The position numbers were made by a program, and so were the translations under genes. Below are positions 13,853 to 21,349 of a stretch of DNA of 34,468 nucleotides, in pieces. Within the stretch, counting starts at the first letter, position 1. The number at the start of each line of letters is the position of its first letter. The notes beneath the pieces are model-generated. The model was not told the DNA's origin, searched no databases, and worked only from the letters and a program-made list of their open reading frames with translations. The DNA is from Actinomycetota bacterium (GTDB taxonomy: Bacteria > Actinomycetota > Acidimicrobiia > Acidimicrobiales > Ilumatobacteraceae), in contig WLST01000011.1 in assembly GCA_009711295.1 (NCBI GenBank), forward strand, positions 1 to 34,468, read 5' to 3'.

Positions 13853-16161
13853 GCTGTCACCTCCTGGAGACTGTTGGTATCGGGTAGTGCTTTAGCGGCT
13901 TTAACTGCTTTGACTTGGTTGACGATGTTGCGAACGAAGAGCACAATCAAGATGCCAAGAATAATCATCCATGTGCGGTTATAGGTGTCGGTTCGCCATG
14001 GGTTAATACCAATAGCACCCCAAATGCCACCACCAATGAGGTATGGAGCGAGGCGACGTAGAACGACTCCCCATTCTTTTCCTCGAGCGGTGAGAAGCCA
14101 TGAGCCAAAGTGGCGCATGAGCGGCTGGAAAATAGATGCCTGACCAGCTGGGTGAATAATTGCCGTCAAGATCATTCCCATTCCACCAAAAATTGGAATG
14201 TATGAGTACAGGCCAGGTGAGTGGAAGTTGCCGAATGTGGCAACCATGCCACCGCCGGCAATCATGCCGCCGAGGATTGCCCCGTTGATTGAGGTAATTC
14301 CGCCGAGGTAGCAAAAGGCAAGCGCTGAAAGACCAACGCCGTAGTCCCACATCGGGGCCGAAGTGGAGCCAGCCTGGAATGCCCCCGCGACACCAGCAAC
14401 TCCAGCCATAGCTGAGGCAATACCAAATGCAAGGAACTTTGTTTTAGCAACGTTCACACCTGCAGACGCAGCTGCCCGTTCGTTAGCACGAACTGCAAGG
14501 AATCGCCGTCCAGAACTACCGCGACGAAGGTTTGCCAAAGTCACGCTAAGACCCGCAAGTACGATGAGGCAGAACAATGCGAATTTCGGATTATCTGTCA
14601 GCCCCTGTGATCCTGTGCTGCCAAATTTTATGCCAAAAAACGTTGGTGGTTGAATGATGTACGACGAGCCACCTTGCAGTGACGTGAGCTTCGGGTTGTC
14701 GAAGTAGAATGAATACAACGAAATTGATGCTGCAATGGTGACCACGGTGAGTTGTACACCACGAATTCGCAATGCTGGCACGGCAAGAATCAAACCTACA
14801 ACTGTTGCCACAGCAACTCCGGCGACCATCGCAACAGGCCATGGCAAATGGAGGCCTCCTACAGCAAATGGATTGGAATCGGATGGTCCGTAGTGCGACA
14901 TGAGACGCGCTGTTAAAAAGGCCGCAATACCAGCCAAAGAAATTTGCACGAGTGATATTTGGCCCACGTAGCCCGAAAGCAGTACGAAACTCAAGCCAAA
15001 CATTCCTGCAATCAAACTGGTGGTGAGTGCCATTCCCCAACGCCCATTGAGACCAGCAAAGAGGAAGTCACCTGGGAATCCTGCAGAGAGTAGGAAACCC
15101 AATGGCACAAAGATGGCGACGTACTTGCCGATGCGCTTTGGATACGGGGCCAACGGCAGTCGCTTTTCTTCGATGTTCCCTCGAATAGGAAGTGACTTTC
15201 CTCTCAAGAAAAGGAGTGCCACGATCACGACGAGAGGAATGGAGTCGCGTGCTCCAGAATATAGCCACGCTGGGAACCACGACAGGCCAGAAACGTAAGT
15301 TCCCACAAAAGTTTGAAGGCTGCCGATGAGTAGACCACCGAGTACGGCTAACGGAATGGACGACATACTGCCGATGAGCGCACCACCAAGAGCCGGAACA
15401 ATGAGACCGGTGAATTTGCCCGTGCCGAGGGCACCGGTAACGGTTCCCGTCAAGATTCCCACGAGGCCAGCAAGAAAAGCTGCAAGGAGCCAGTTGAATA
15501 GCGCGAGTCGGTCGGGGGAGTAACCCAAAAGAACGGCACCTTTTTCGTTTCCAGCAGCAGCTCGAGTAGCAAGTCCAACGCGCGAATACTTATAGATAAA
15601 CCAAATAACAGCACCAACAATAACGGAAACGCCGGCGAGTGCAAGGGCTTCTGCTGAAACACCTAAACCAAGACCGAGGAAGTTTTTCAGCAACTTATCT
15701 GGGAATAGCACTCCTTCGGGCTGTGGCTGGTTGGAGCCAAAGTGCTTTGATCCAACACCTAAGAGGTAGGTCATCACTCCAATTGCGCCAATAACTTTTC
15801 CCAAGGGAGCAGCATTACGTAATGGCTTAAACACTAAGTAATGAATAGCTGCTCCGAGTATTAATGCAGTGAATAGTGAAAGCAATACCGCTATCCAAAA
15901 GTTAATGGGTTCACCATTGCTGAGAGAGAGTGTGACCGGTAAATTTAAAACTGATGTGGGAATCGGGTCGAGCCACGGAAACCGAAAGGTTCCTTCAGAT
16001 CTTAAATATGAAAATTGAAATGCGACGTACATTGCAATCGCACCGTGCGCGAAGTTAATGACACCAGAGCCTTTGTAGGCAATCACAATACCGATAGCCA
16101 TGAGGGCATAAAAGCCTCCGCTGCCGAGCCCCATGATTGCGTAAGCAATACCTTCCTTCAT
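13849..16161 (-). CDS. Fused LivH-LivM branched-chain amino acid-type ABC permease
   Basis: 770 residues. The N-terminal half (about 1-330) is LivH-like: MGLGSGGFYALMAIGIVIAYKGSGVINFAHGAIAMYV is the family's first part, and AGLVGILTGTVTGALGTGKFT lies further on. The C-terminal half (about 350-770) is LivM-like, with LLSGYVGQISLVQISLAGIAAFLTA and the GRRFLAVRANERAAASAGVNVAKTKFLAFGIAS cytoplasmic EAA-like loop. Usually these are two genes; here one chain carries both halves of the channel, with a linker around IRGNIEEKRLPLAPYPKR. ATG 16161 is chosen because GGGGGA precedes it and the first membrane helix follows at once; the frame is open to 16248. An extra C-terminal helix pair is present. Confidence 0.93.
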   Translation of the reverse strand: MKEGIAYAIMGLGSGGFYALMAIGIVIAYKGSGVINFAHGAIAMYVAFQFSYLRSEGTFRFPWLDPIPTSVLNLPVTLSLSNGEPINFWIAVLLSLFTALILGAAIHYLVFKPLRNAAPLGKVIGAIGVMTYLLGVGSKHFGSNQPQPEGVLFPDKLLKNFLGLGLGVSAEALALAGVSVIVGAVIWFIYKYSRVGLATRAAAGNEKGAVLLGYSPDRLALFNWLLAAFLAGLVGILTGTVTGALGTGKFTGLIVPALGGALIGSMSSIPLAVLGGLLIGSLQTFVGTYVSGLSWFPAWLYSGARDSIPLVVIVALLFLRGKSLPIRGNIEEKRLPLAPYPKRIGKYVAIFVPLGFLLSAGFPGDFLFAGLNGRWGMALTTSLIAGMFGLSFVLLSGYVGQISLVQISLAGIAAFLTARLMSHYGPSDSNPFAVGGLHLPWPVAMVAGVAVATVVGLILAVPALRIRGVQLTVVTIAASISLYSFYFDNPKLTSLQGGSSYIIQPPTFFGIKFGSTGSQGLTDNPKFALFCLIVLAGLSVTLANLRRGSSGRRFLAVRANERAAASAGVNVAKTKFLAFGIASAMAGVAGVAGAFQAGSTSAPMWDYGVGLSALAFCYLGGITSINGAILGGMIAGGGMVATFGNFHSPGLYSYIPIFGGMGMILTAIIHPAGQASIFQPLMRHFGSWLLTARGKEWGVVLRRLAPYLIGGGIWGAIGINPWRTDTYNRTWMIILGILIVLFVRNIVNQVKAVKAAKALPDTNSLQEVTA

Positions 16162-16201
16162 GTTCCCCCATAATCTTTGTGTGATATTGATTTTTTTTAT
16201 A

Positions 16202-16239
16202 AAAGAAAGGGGGCGACCCGAGGATCGCCCCCTTTCTTT
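16202..16239 (-). terminator. Intra-operon terminator between the binding-protein and permease genes
   Basis: AAAGAAAGGGGGCGA (16202-16216) pairs perfectly with TCGCCCCCTTTCTTT (16225-16239) over an 8-base loop: a 15-bp stem with A/T-rich ends. It sits 46 bases after the binding-protein stop and 40 bases before the permease start. It probably ends or stabilises most binding-protein messages, lowering permease expression. Confidence 0.9.
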
Positions 16240-16285
16240 ATTATTCAAAGTCGCTCTACTTGAACAACATTATTGTAATTCTTTA

Positions 16286-17776
16286 TTACTTCACTTCAGA
16301 TAAGCGCAGTTTGTCGCCTTTTCCAACCAAGCTCAGACCAGAGAAGCCCTGATGTGCCTTGTCGGCCTTCAAAGCGGTTCCGTCCCAAACACTTGCACTG
16401 ACTTCAGTTGCGCATACTCCGATGTAAGGAGCAATTGCTTTCGCACAGTTGCTGCTTTGGGCACCGAATTGACGATGACCATTGGTTCCTTTGATCTTTG
16501 ACACCATGGTTTTGACGTTCAAAACGCCCTTTGCATCAACTGCTTCGTTCATCATTTGCCAAGCAAACATGATTCCGCTGAAACCAGCAGTTGAGAAGCC
16601 TGTGCCATTCAACTTGCGTTCTTTGGAATAGGTGAAAATCTTGGTTCCGTAAGTAAGAGCATCAACCTTGTATTCACCGGTGAGTGCGTCTGGATCGAGG
16701 ATGCTCAAACCACCGAGGGTGATAGCACCTTTGATCTTGTCACCAAGTTTTGCCATGGTGACGGTATCGATGCATGAACCAGACAAAATAAGGGGATAGC
16801 TGGCATTCGTCCAGCCATTCTTCAACAACTCTCCAACGAGGTCCCAGCAGAAGTTGCCTTGGTTCGAGTAGACCAAAGCATCCGGCGCAAATTTTGTGAT
16901 TTGTGCTGCGTAGGAAGCTACGTCTGGAGCAACTGTTGGCACCTTGATCGGTAAGTAGGTCAATGTAGGAATTGTCCCCTTCAACTTTGAAGTGGTCTCA
17001 ACCGCAGCACCTGAAAGCGTTTTACCGGCAAGAATATCGAGTGGCTTTGCTTCAAGGTCGTTGAAGCAGAAAATACCAGGAGCTGAGCCAGCCCAAGGAA
17101 GGGCAATTTTCTTAGCTTTCAATATTTGAGTTGCGTAGTAAATGAGGCCAAGGTGAACACCCAAGCAACCGCCACCGCTACCGATTGCAAATACACCAGG
17201 AGTGATGAAGTCGCTCGGCATGATTGGTGTTCCCACCAATACGGGAAGCTTGGCTGCTGCGTACTTAGCAATCACGGTGTCATCAAAAGACAATGATGAG
17301 AACACGAGTGCTGGCTTTGACTCAGCCAAAGTGTTAACGCAAGCAGATTGCTCTGTAGGAACCATAATATTAAATGCGCAAGGAATGAGCTTGATGGGAA
17401 CGCCAGCTTTACCTGTTGCTGGGTCTGCTCCAACGCCGCCTAGTTCCTTGTTGATGTAATCAACTGCAGCTTGCGCTGCAACGCGGTACTCAGGGAAGTT
17501 AACAACTGGACCTTCGGGGACAGCAAAACCAATTTTGATCGCTTTTCCGGTGGCCTTCATTGGGTTGCTATTTCCGCATGCTATTGCACGTGCAAGGAAA
17601 GCTGCTCCAGCTCCCATTTTTTTGTCAAGCTCTGGCTTGAGTGCAGTTGCACACTTAGTATTTGCTTTGATTTGTCCGCTACCAGCTTTCGCTGAAGCAG
17701 CTGTTGATCCGAATGCAAGTGCTGCTGAAACAGCAAGTGCAATGGGAACCAACATTTTCCTCTTTTGGTTCTTCAA
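16286..17776 (-). CDS. Extracellular substrate-binding protein of the Liv-type importer (periplasmic-binding-protein family 6)
   Basis: 496 residues from the TTG at 17776, chosen because it follows AGGGGGA by a good spacing and gives a classical signal peptide: basic KNQKRK, hydrophobic LVPIALAVSAALAFG, cleavage near ASA. No lipobox cysteine is evident. The mature part has two alpha/beta lobes typical of LivJ/LivK proteins: KIGFAVPEGPVVNFPEYRVAAQAAVDYINKEL, then ACVNTLAESKPALVFSS, and ALVYSNQGNFCWDLVGELLKNGW. It is longer than usual (about 370 mature in LivK) and rich in cysteines (roughly ten), which suggests several disulfides. It delivers substrate to the fused permease; the ligand cannot be told from sequence, and the nearby catabolic genes make a non-amino-acid ligand possible. 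Confidence 0.92.
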   Translation of the reverse strand: MKNQKRKMLVPIALAVSAALAFGSTAASAKAGSGQIKANTKCATALKPELDKKMGAGAAFLARAIACGNSNPMKATGKAIKIGFAVPEGPVVNFPEYRVAAQAAVDYINKELGGVGADPATGKAGVPIKLIPCAFNIMVPTEQSACVNTLAESKPALVFSSLSFDDTVIAKYAAAKLPVLVGTPIMPSDFITPGVFAIGSGGGCLGVHLGLIYYATQILKAKKIALPWAGSAPGIFCFNDLEAKPLDILAGKTLSGAAVETTSKLKGTIPTLTYLPIKVPTVAPDVASYAAQITKFAPDALVYSNQGNFCWDLVGELLKNGWTNASYPLILSGSCIDTVTMAKLGDKIKGAITLGGLSILDPDALTGEYKVDALTYGTKIFTYSKERKLNGTGFSTAGFSGIMFAWQMMNEAVDAKGVLNVKTMVSKIKGTNGHRQFGAQSSNCAKAIAPYIGVCATEVSASVWDGTALKADKAHQGFSGLSLVGKGDKLRLSEVK

Positions 17777-17813
17777 TATTCCCCCTATAGGTTGAGCCGA
17801 TTGGCCCGATTGA

Positions 17814-17858
17814 TGTGACAACCGGCATGCCGGTGAACCAACTATAACCATTGTCACA
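17814..17858. promoter_or_regulatory. Promoter of the importer operon with nested palindromes
   Basis: On the minus strand TTTACT, an 18-base spacer and TATAGT (17846 to 17841) form a plausible promoter, with transcription starting near 17834. ACCGGCATGCCGGT (17821-17834), a perfect 14-bp palindrome, begins at the predicted start site. It and the -10 are enclosed by TGTGACAA (17814-17821) and TTGTCACA (17851-17858). A regulator binding either repeat could control the importer; the regulator is unknown. Confidence 0.55.
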
Positions 17859-17963
17859 GGGAAAAGTAAACGCAGAACGTCAACTGCTGACGTCGAAATG
17901 AAATGTGACTGTGTCGGGTTGCGAAACGCAAAAACTACCCGTCAGTACACAGGCCTTTTCAAC

Positions 17964-18003
17964 ACAAAACCCCCTCAAAAGCGCGCTTTTGAGGGGGTTT
18001 TGT
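17964..18003. terminator. Strong bidirectional terminator, a 40-bp perfect palindrome
   Basis: The sequence is perfectly self-complementary about 17983/17984: ACAAAACCCCCTCAAAAGCG followed by its reverse complement. It lies 35 bases after the stop of the MaoC-like gene and insulates it from the importer operon promoter. Confidence 0.92.
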
Positions 18004-18037
18004 TTGTGGACTACAAGTAGCTCACGGATAATATTTT

Positions 18038-18910
18038 TTAAGAGGCTGCTCCAACCATCGCTGTTCCTGTGACCATCAGTTCATCGCCGCGCTTCAGCCA
18101 CACATTGCAGGTGCTCACGCCGTCTGTGGTGCTCAATACTTCGCCACCAGCTACCAGTACATCGTCGTCAAATACGGGGCGATGAAAGGCAACGGTGAGT
18201 CGTCGCACAGAGCCTGGGCTTGCAAATGAATGAATGGAGTTCACGATGTAACTCAAGTTGAGTGGACCTTGGTTGATGACTCGACCTTTCAAGCCCATCT
18301 CGGTAGTTGCTTCGCGGTCCCAGTGCACGCGATACGGGTCGCGCAAAATTGCTGCCATTGTTTTCATACGTTGTGCGCTCACGCCATCAACATGAAACTC
18401 AGGGAAAGTTGCGAGTGGTTTTGCAGTTGCTTCATCTGCGGTTTTTGCTTGCAGGGCTTGCTTATATCCACCACGACGGAAACGCCATGAGTTGGTAATG
18501 CGTGCTGCAAGTGTGTTGCCGTCGCGCAGTTCAATTTGAAATTTCATTGCGTCGTAGCCAACACCATTTTCATCAACATGATTTTCCCAATGAATAATTG
18601 AGCCTTGCACGTCGTACTCAATATCGATACGTAAGTTACTGAAGTACTCCCAGTCGTATCCGTCGAGACCTACTGAACCTGGGCCTTCTGCTCCGCATAC
18701 TTCAAACAGTTTTGCGATGTTCACGCCTGAGCCCAAGATGGGCACATGAAAGAGCGCAACAGGGTGCACGAGCTTGTCGGGGAGCTGCGCCGATGTGGTG
18801 CAATCGGTGAGTAAGAAGTTTTCCCAATGGGCAATGGTGTATTTGCCGCCGGGGAACTTAAAGCCCTTGGGGTTAGCGAGTGCTCCTGATGGGGTAGCTG
18901 AGTCGTTCAA
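18038..18910 (-). CDS. MaoC-like / hotdog-fold enoyl-CoA hydratase-type protein
   Basis: 290 residues. The C-terminal half (about 190-290) has the MaoC dehydratase layout: DPYRVHWDREATTEMGLKGRVINQGPLNLSYIVN, then RRLTVAFHRPVFDDDVLVAGGEVL. The N-terminal half has a second, weaker hotdog-like repeat (WENFLLTD ... LVHPVALFHVPILGSGVN). The hydratase Asp/His pair is not clear in the usual D-x4-H form, so activity is uncertain. Start TTG 18910 is supported by a perfect AGGAGG ribosome site 7 bases upstream. It is divergent from an SDR gene (36 bases) and fits a degradation pathway acting on CoA esters, together with the P450 and SDR genes nearby. Confidence 0.8.
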   Translation of the reverse strand: MNDSATPSGALANPKGFKFPGGKYTIAHWENFLLTDCTTSAQLPDKLVHPVALFHVPILGSGVNIAKLFEVCGAEGPGSVGLDGYDWEYFSNLRIDIEYDVQGSIIHWENHVDENGVGYDAMKFQIELRDGNTLAARITNSWRFRRGGYKQALQAKTADEATAKPLATFPEFHVDGVSAQRMKTMAAILRDPYRVHWDREATTEMGLKGRVINQGPLNLSYIVNSIHSFASPGSVRRLTVAFHRPVFDDDVLVAGGEVLSTTDGVSTCNVWLKRGDELMVTGTAMVGAAS

Positions 18911-18946
18911 TTCTTTTCCTCCTCTAGTGATGTGTCAAAGTTTGCC

Positions 18947-19759
18947 ATGTCTCAAAACCTTTCCCGTACTCAGACCCCACTCGACCCTGCAGATGCCAAT
19001 GTCATGGATCTCTTTCGTCTCGATGGCACCGTTGCCGTAGTAACGGGTGCTGGCCGAGGAATTGGCCGCGGTATTGCACTTGGTCTGGCAGATGCCGGTG
19101 CCGACGTCATTATTACTGCTCGCCGCGAAAATGAACTCGATGAAGTAGCGGCTCAAATTGCCAAGCGCGGACGCAAAGCAATCAAGGTGGTTGCCGACAT
19201 CACTGCTGCAGAAACTATTCCTGCTCTCGTTGATGCAGCAATGAGTACTTTTGGCCGCATCGACACATGGGTAAGTAACGCTGGTACGTCAGATCACCCC
19301 GGCAACTTCTCGTTCGATGAATTTCCTGAATGGCACTGGGACAACCAGCATGCTCTGAACTTGCGCCCACACTTTGTGGCATCGCGCGCATGTTCATCAA
19401 TAATGAAGCCAGGCTCATGCCTCATTGGTATTTCTTCCATTGCTGCTTTGAAAGCTGCTGTGAACTTCAGTGCTTACGGTTCAGCAAAAGCTGGTATGAA
19501 CGCATTGTCGGTCACCATGGCAACAGAACTCGGACCAAAGGGAATTCGTTCCAACATCGTGTCTCCTGGAAACGTGCCAACCGAGTCGACATTCAAAATT
19601 GGTGGAATTACCGAAGAAATGTTGCCTGCCATTGCCGCACGCGTTCCCATTGGCCGCTTGGGCACACCAACCGACTGTGCTGCTGCGGTGGTATGGCTTG
19701 CTTCACCTGCAGGTTCGTGGGTAACGGGTCAGAACATCGTGGTATCGGGCGGGCAATAA
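18947..19759 (+). CDS. Short-chain dehydrogenase/reductase (SDR)
   Basis: 270 residues, classical SDR. The nucleotide-binding motif TGAGRGIG is at 33-40, VSNAG at 109-113, and the catalytic triad is Ser163/164, Tyr177 and Lys181 (SAYGSAK). The acidic-versus-basic residue after strand 2 is TARRENE, and the arginines there suggest NADPH preference. The C-terminal PGNVPTEST and WVTGQNIVVSGGQ are typical. ATG 18947 is used; a GTG at 18932 is possible. Its 3' end overlaps the convergent DUF167 gene by 31 bases. Confidence 0.92.
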   Translation: MSQNLSRTQTPLDPADANVMDLFRLDGTVAVVTGAGRGIGRGIALGLADAGADVIITARRENELDEVAAQIAKRGRKAIKVVADITAAETIPALVDAAMSTFGRIDTWVSNAGTSDHPGNFSFDEFPEWHWDNQHALNLRPHFVASRACSSIMKPGSCLIGISSIAALKAAVNFSAYGSAKAGMNALSVTMATELGPKGIRSNIVSPGNVPTESTFKIGGITEEMLPAIAARVPIGRLGTPTDCAAAVVWLASPAGSWVTGQNIVVSGGQ

Positions 19760-20022
19760 AGCCCGTCTATCGCGACTTTTTTGAGTCGTGCGTGCTCTCC
19801 GTTTACTAAAGACACTGCGCTTTTGCGAACGTTGCACCACTGTGCAATGAATCGTAAAAGTTCTGCATTTGCTTGGCCTTCTACTGCCTGAGCATGAAGC
19901 CGAATACGCACGTATTCAGCAGTAATAGCTGCAATTTCTGACTTCTTTGCCCCAGGAACAACGCGAACAAATAGGTTCATTCCTGTGGCAGTGCCCTCCC
20001 ACCACAGGTGAGGGTCGTTCAT
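19729..20022 (-). CDS. DUF167 (YggU) family protein
   Basis: 97 residues, a complete DUF167 domain: NLFVRVVPGAKKSEIA, then VRIRLHAQAVEGQANAELLRFIAQWCNVRKSAVSLVNGEHARLKKVAIDG. The family is small, basic, widespread and of unclear function. Its end overlaps the convergent SDR by 31 bases. Its start is seven bases after the stop of the P450-like gene, so it is the third gene of the P450 operon by position. Confidence 0.88.
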   Translation of the reverse strand: MNDPHLWWEGTATGMNLFVRVVPGAKKSEIAAITAEYVRIRLHAQAVEGQANAELLRFIAQWCNVRKSAVSLVNGEHARLKKVAIDGLYCPPDTTMF

Positions 20023-20029
20023 ATGGGCT

Positions 20030-21349
20030 CTATTTTGCCGCGAAGGTTACTGGCAGGTGCCAGCACGTATGAAGTTCTCCATAGCCACGTGACTTCAACA
20101 CGGGTTGTGCGCCGGGTGCCAGCTTCAAGTTGCTCGTTGCATCGAGAAGTGCGTGCGATGCAATTGTTGCTACATCGCGCGTGATGGCATAGAGCGATCG
20201 CGGCCGACCCACGGGAAGCGCGGGGAATTTCGATGGTGTGCCAAGTGCTGGTGTAATGCCTGCTGGCAAACCGTCGGCGCGGTATTGGCCGCGTGGTTCA
20301 CGTTGCACAAGGTCTTTACGCCCAACAATGAATTGGTCGGCATCGGCGAAAATTGTTTCGTCGCGGTTTGCGCCAGCTGCGGAACATATAACCAATGCGC
20401 CTTCGGGGATGAGTAACCCAAAGCGTTCTACTTCGCGCTTCGCGAATCGCTCGCCGCTTAAGACCGGAGTGGAGTGACGCAAAGTTTCGAGGTATGCGTA
20501 TTTCACTAAACGCCTCGTGTTGTTGACCATGTTGAGTTGTTCAGGATGCGTCAGCAATAAAAACCACATGTTGGCAAGTGCGCCATGAAGTGTTTCGTGA
20601 TCGCCTTCGAGCAGCGTTGCAACAACGTCGTGGGCGTCAATTGCGGGTCCGTCTATTTCCAAAGTGGCAAGCGTTGACAAAACATCGTCTTGTGGGTCGG
20701 CGCGACGTGCGGCAAGCAGTGGCGTGAAGTAGCTAACGAGTTGCAGCATTGCTTGTTTGCCGGCTTCTTGGTTTGCTGTGTTCCATCTAAAACCGCGGTG
20801 CATTCGTAGGTAACGTTCGGCGAATACAGGAAGATCTGCATCGGGGATGCCCCATGTGCGACCAAGTAGCTGCAACGGAAATACGGCAGCAAATTCGGTA
20901 GCAAGGTCTGCTGTTCCGCGCTTTGCGAACGCTTCAACTATTTCGCTCGCAACAACAGGTGCGTGTTTGTCGATACCGGCAGCTTGCGCGGTGAGGAAGG
21001 GAACGTTGTTGCGTAGGTCGCGTCCAAAAGTAGCAAGACCATAAAACCAACGCTTTGAACGAGTTGCAAAGTTTGCGCTGTCTACAAGTACTGAAGTGAC
21101 GTCGTTGTAGTGAGTAATCCAAAATGCATTGCCCTGCCAGTCGCGAAACGATGGCCCGTAGTTGCGAAGGCTCGCAAGAAGCGTGTAGGGGTCGTCAAGA
21201 TAATCTTGCGTGCGTAATTGCCCAGGTTTAACTGGCGGCGGTGAACCAACACGTTCACGTTGGTAGACCTCGTAACTGCGGTAACCAGCTTCGTCGTCAC
21301 CGGCTGCGGCTTCGTGCTCAACGGTGGGTGAGCCATAGTCAGCCGACAT
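20030..21349 (-). CDS. Cytochrome P450-like protein lacking the heme-cysteine motif
   Basis: 439 residues, a P450 fold by similarity to its neighbour. ALANMWFLLLTHPEQ matches the helix after the I-helix of the canonical gene, LLEGDHETLHG is the I-helix region (GxxET kept, but the acid-alcohol pattern changed), and YLETLRHS gives ExxR. Where the neighbour has FGVGPHLCPG, this protein has a segment ending SKFPALPVGRPRSLYAITRD, with no cysteine, so there is no thiolate ligand for heme. The reading frame is intact to the C-terminus, so this is divergence, not a frameshift. It abuts the canonical P450 gene (TAA followed directly by ATG). It may be a partner or scaffold of that P450, or an enzyme using another cofactor. 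Confidence 0.85.
   Translation of the reverse strand: MSADYGSPTVEHEAAAGDDEAGYRSYEVYQRERVGSPPPVKPGQLRTQDYLDDPYTLLASLRNYGPSFRDWQGNAFWITHYNDVTSVLVDSANFATRSKRWFYGLATFGRDLRNNVPFLTAQAAGIDKHAPVVASEIVEAFAKRGTADLATEFAAVFPLQLLGRTWGIPDADLPVFAERYLRMHRGFRWNTANQEAGKQAMLQLVSYFTPLLAARRADPQDDVLSTLATLEIDGPAIDAHDVVATLLEGDHETLHGALANMWFLLLTHPEQLNMVNNTRRLVKYAYLETLRHSTPVLSGERFAKREVERFGLLIPEGALVICSAAGANRDETIFADADQFIVGRKDLVQREPRGQYRADGLPAGITPALGTPSKFPALPVGRPRSLYAITRDVATIASHALLDATSNLKLAPGAQPVLKSRGYGELHTCWHLPVTFAAK

Noticed and set aside
20030-21349. Frameshifted P450 pseudogene
   Set aside because: The frame remains open with homologous sequence on both sides of the missing heme motif, and the gene directly abuts its neighbour, so divergence is a better explanation than decay.
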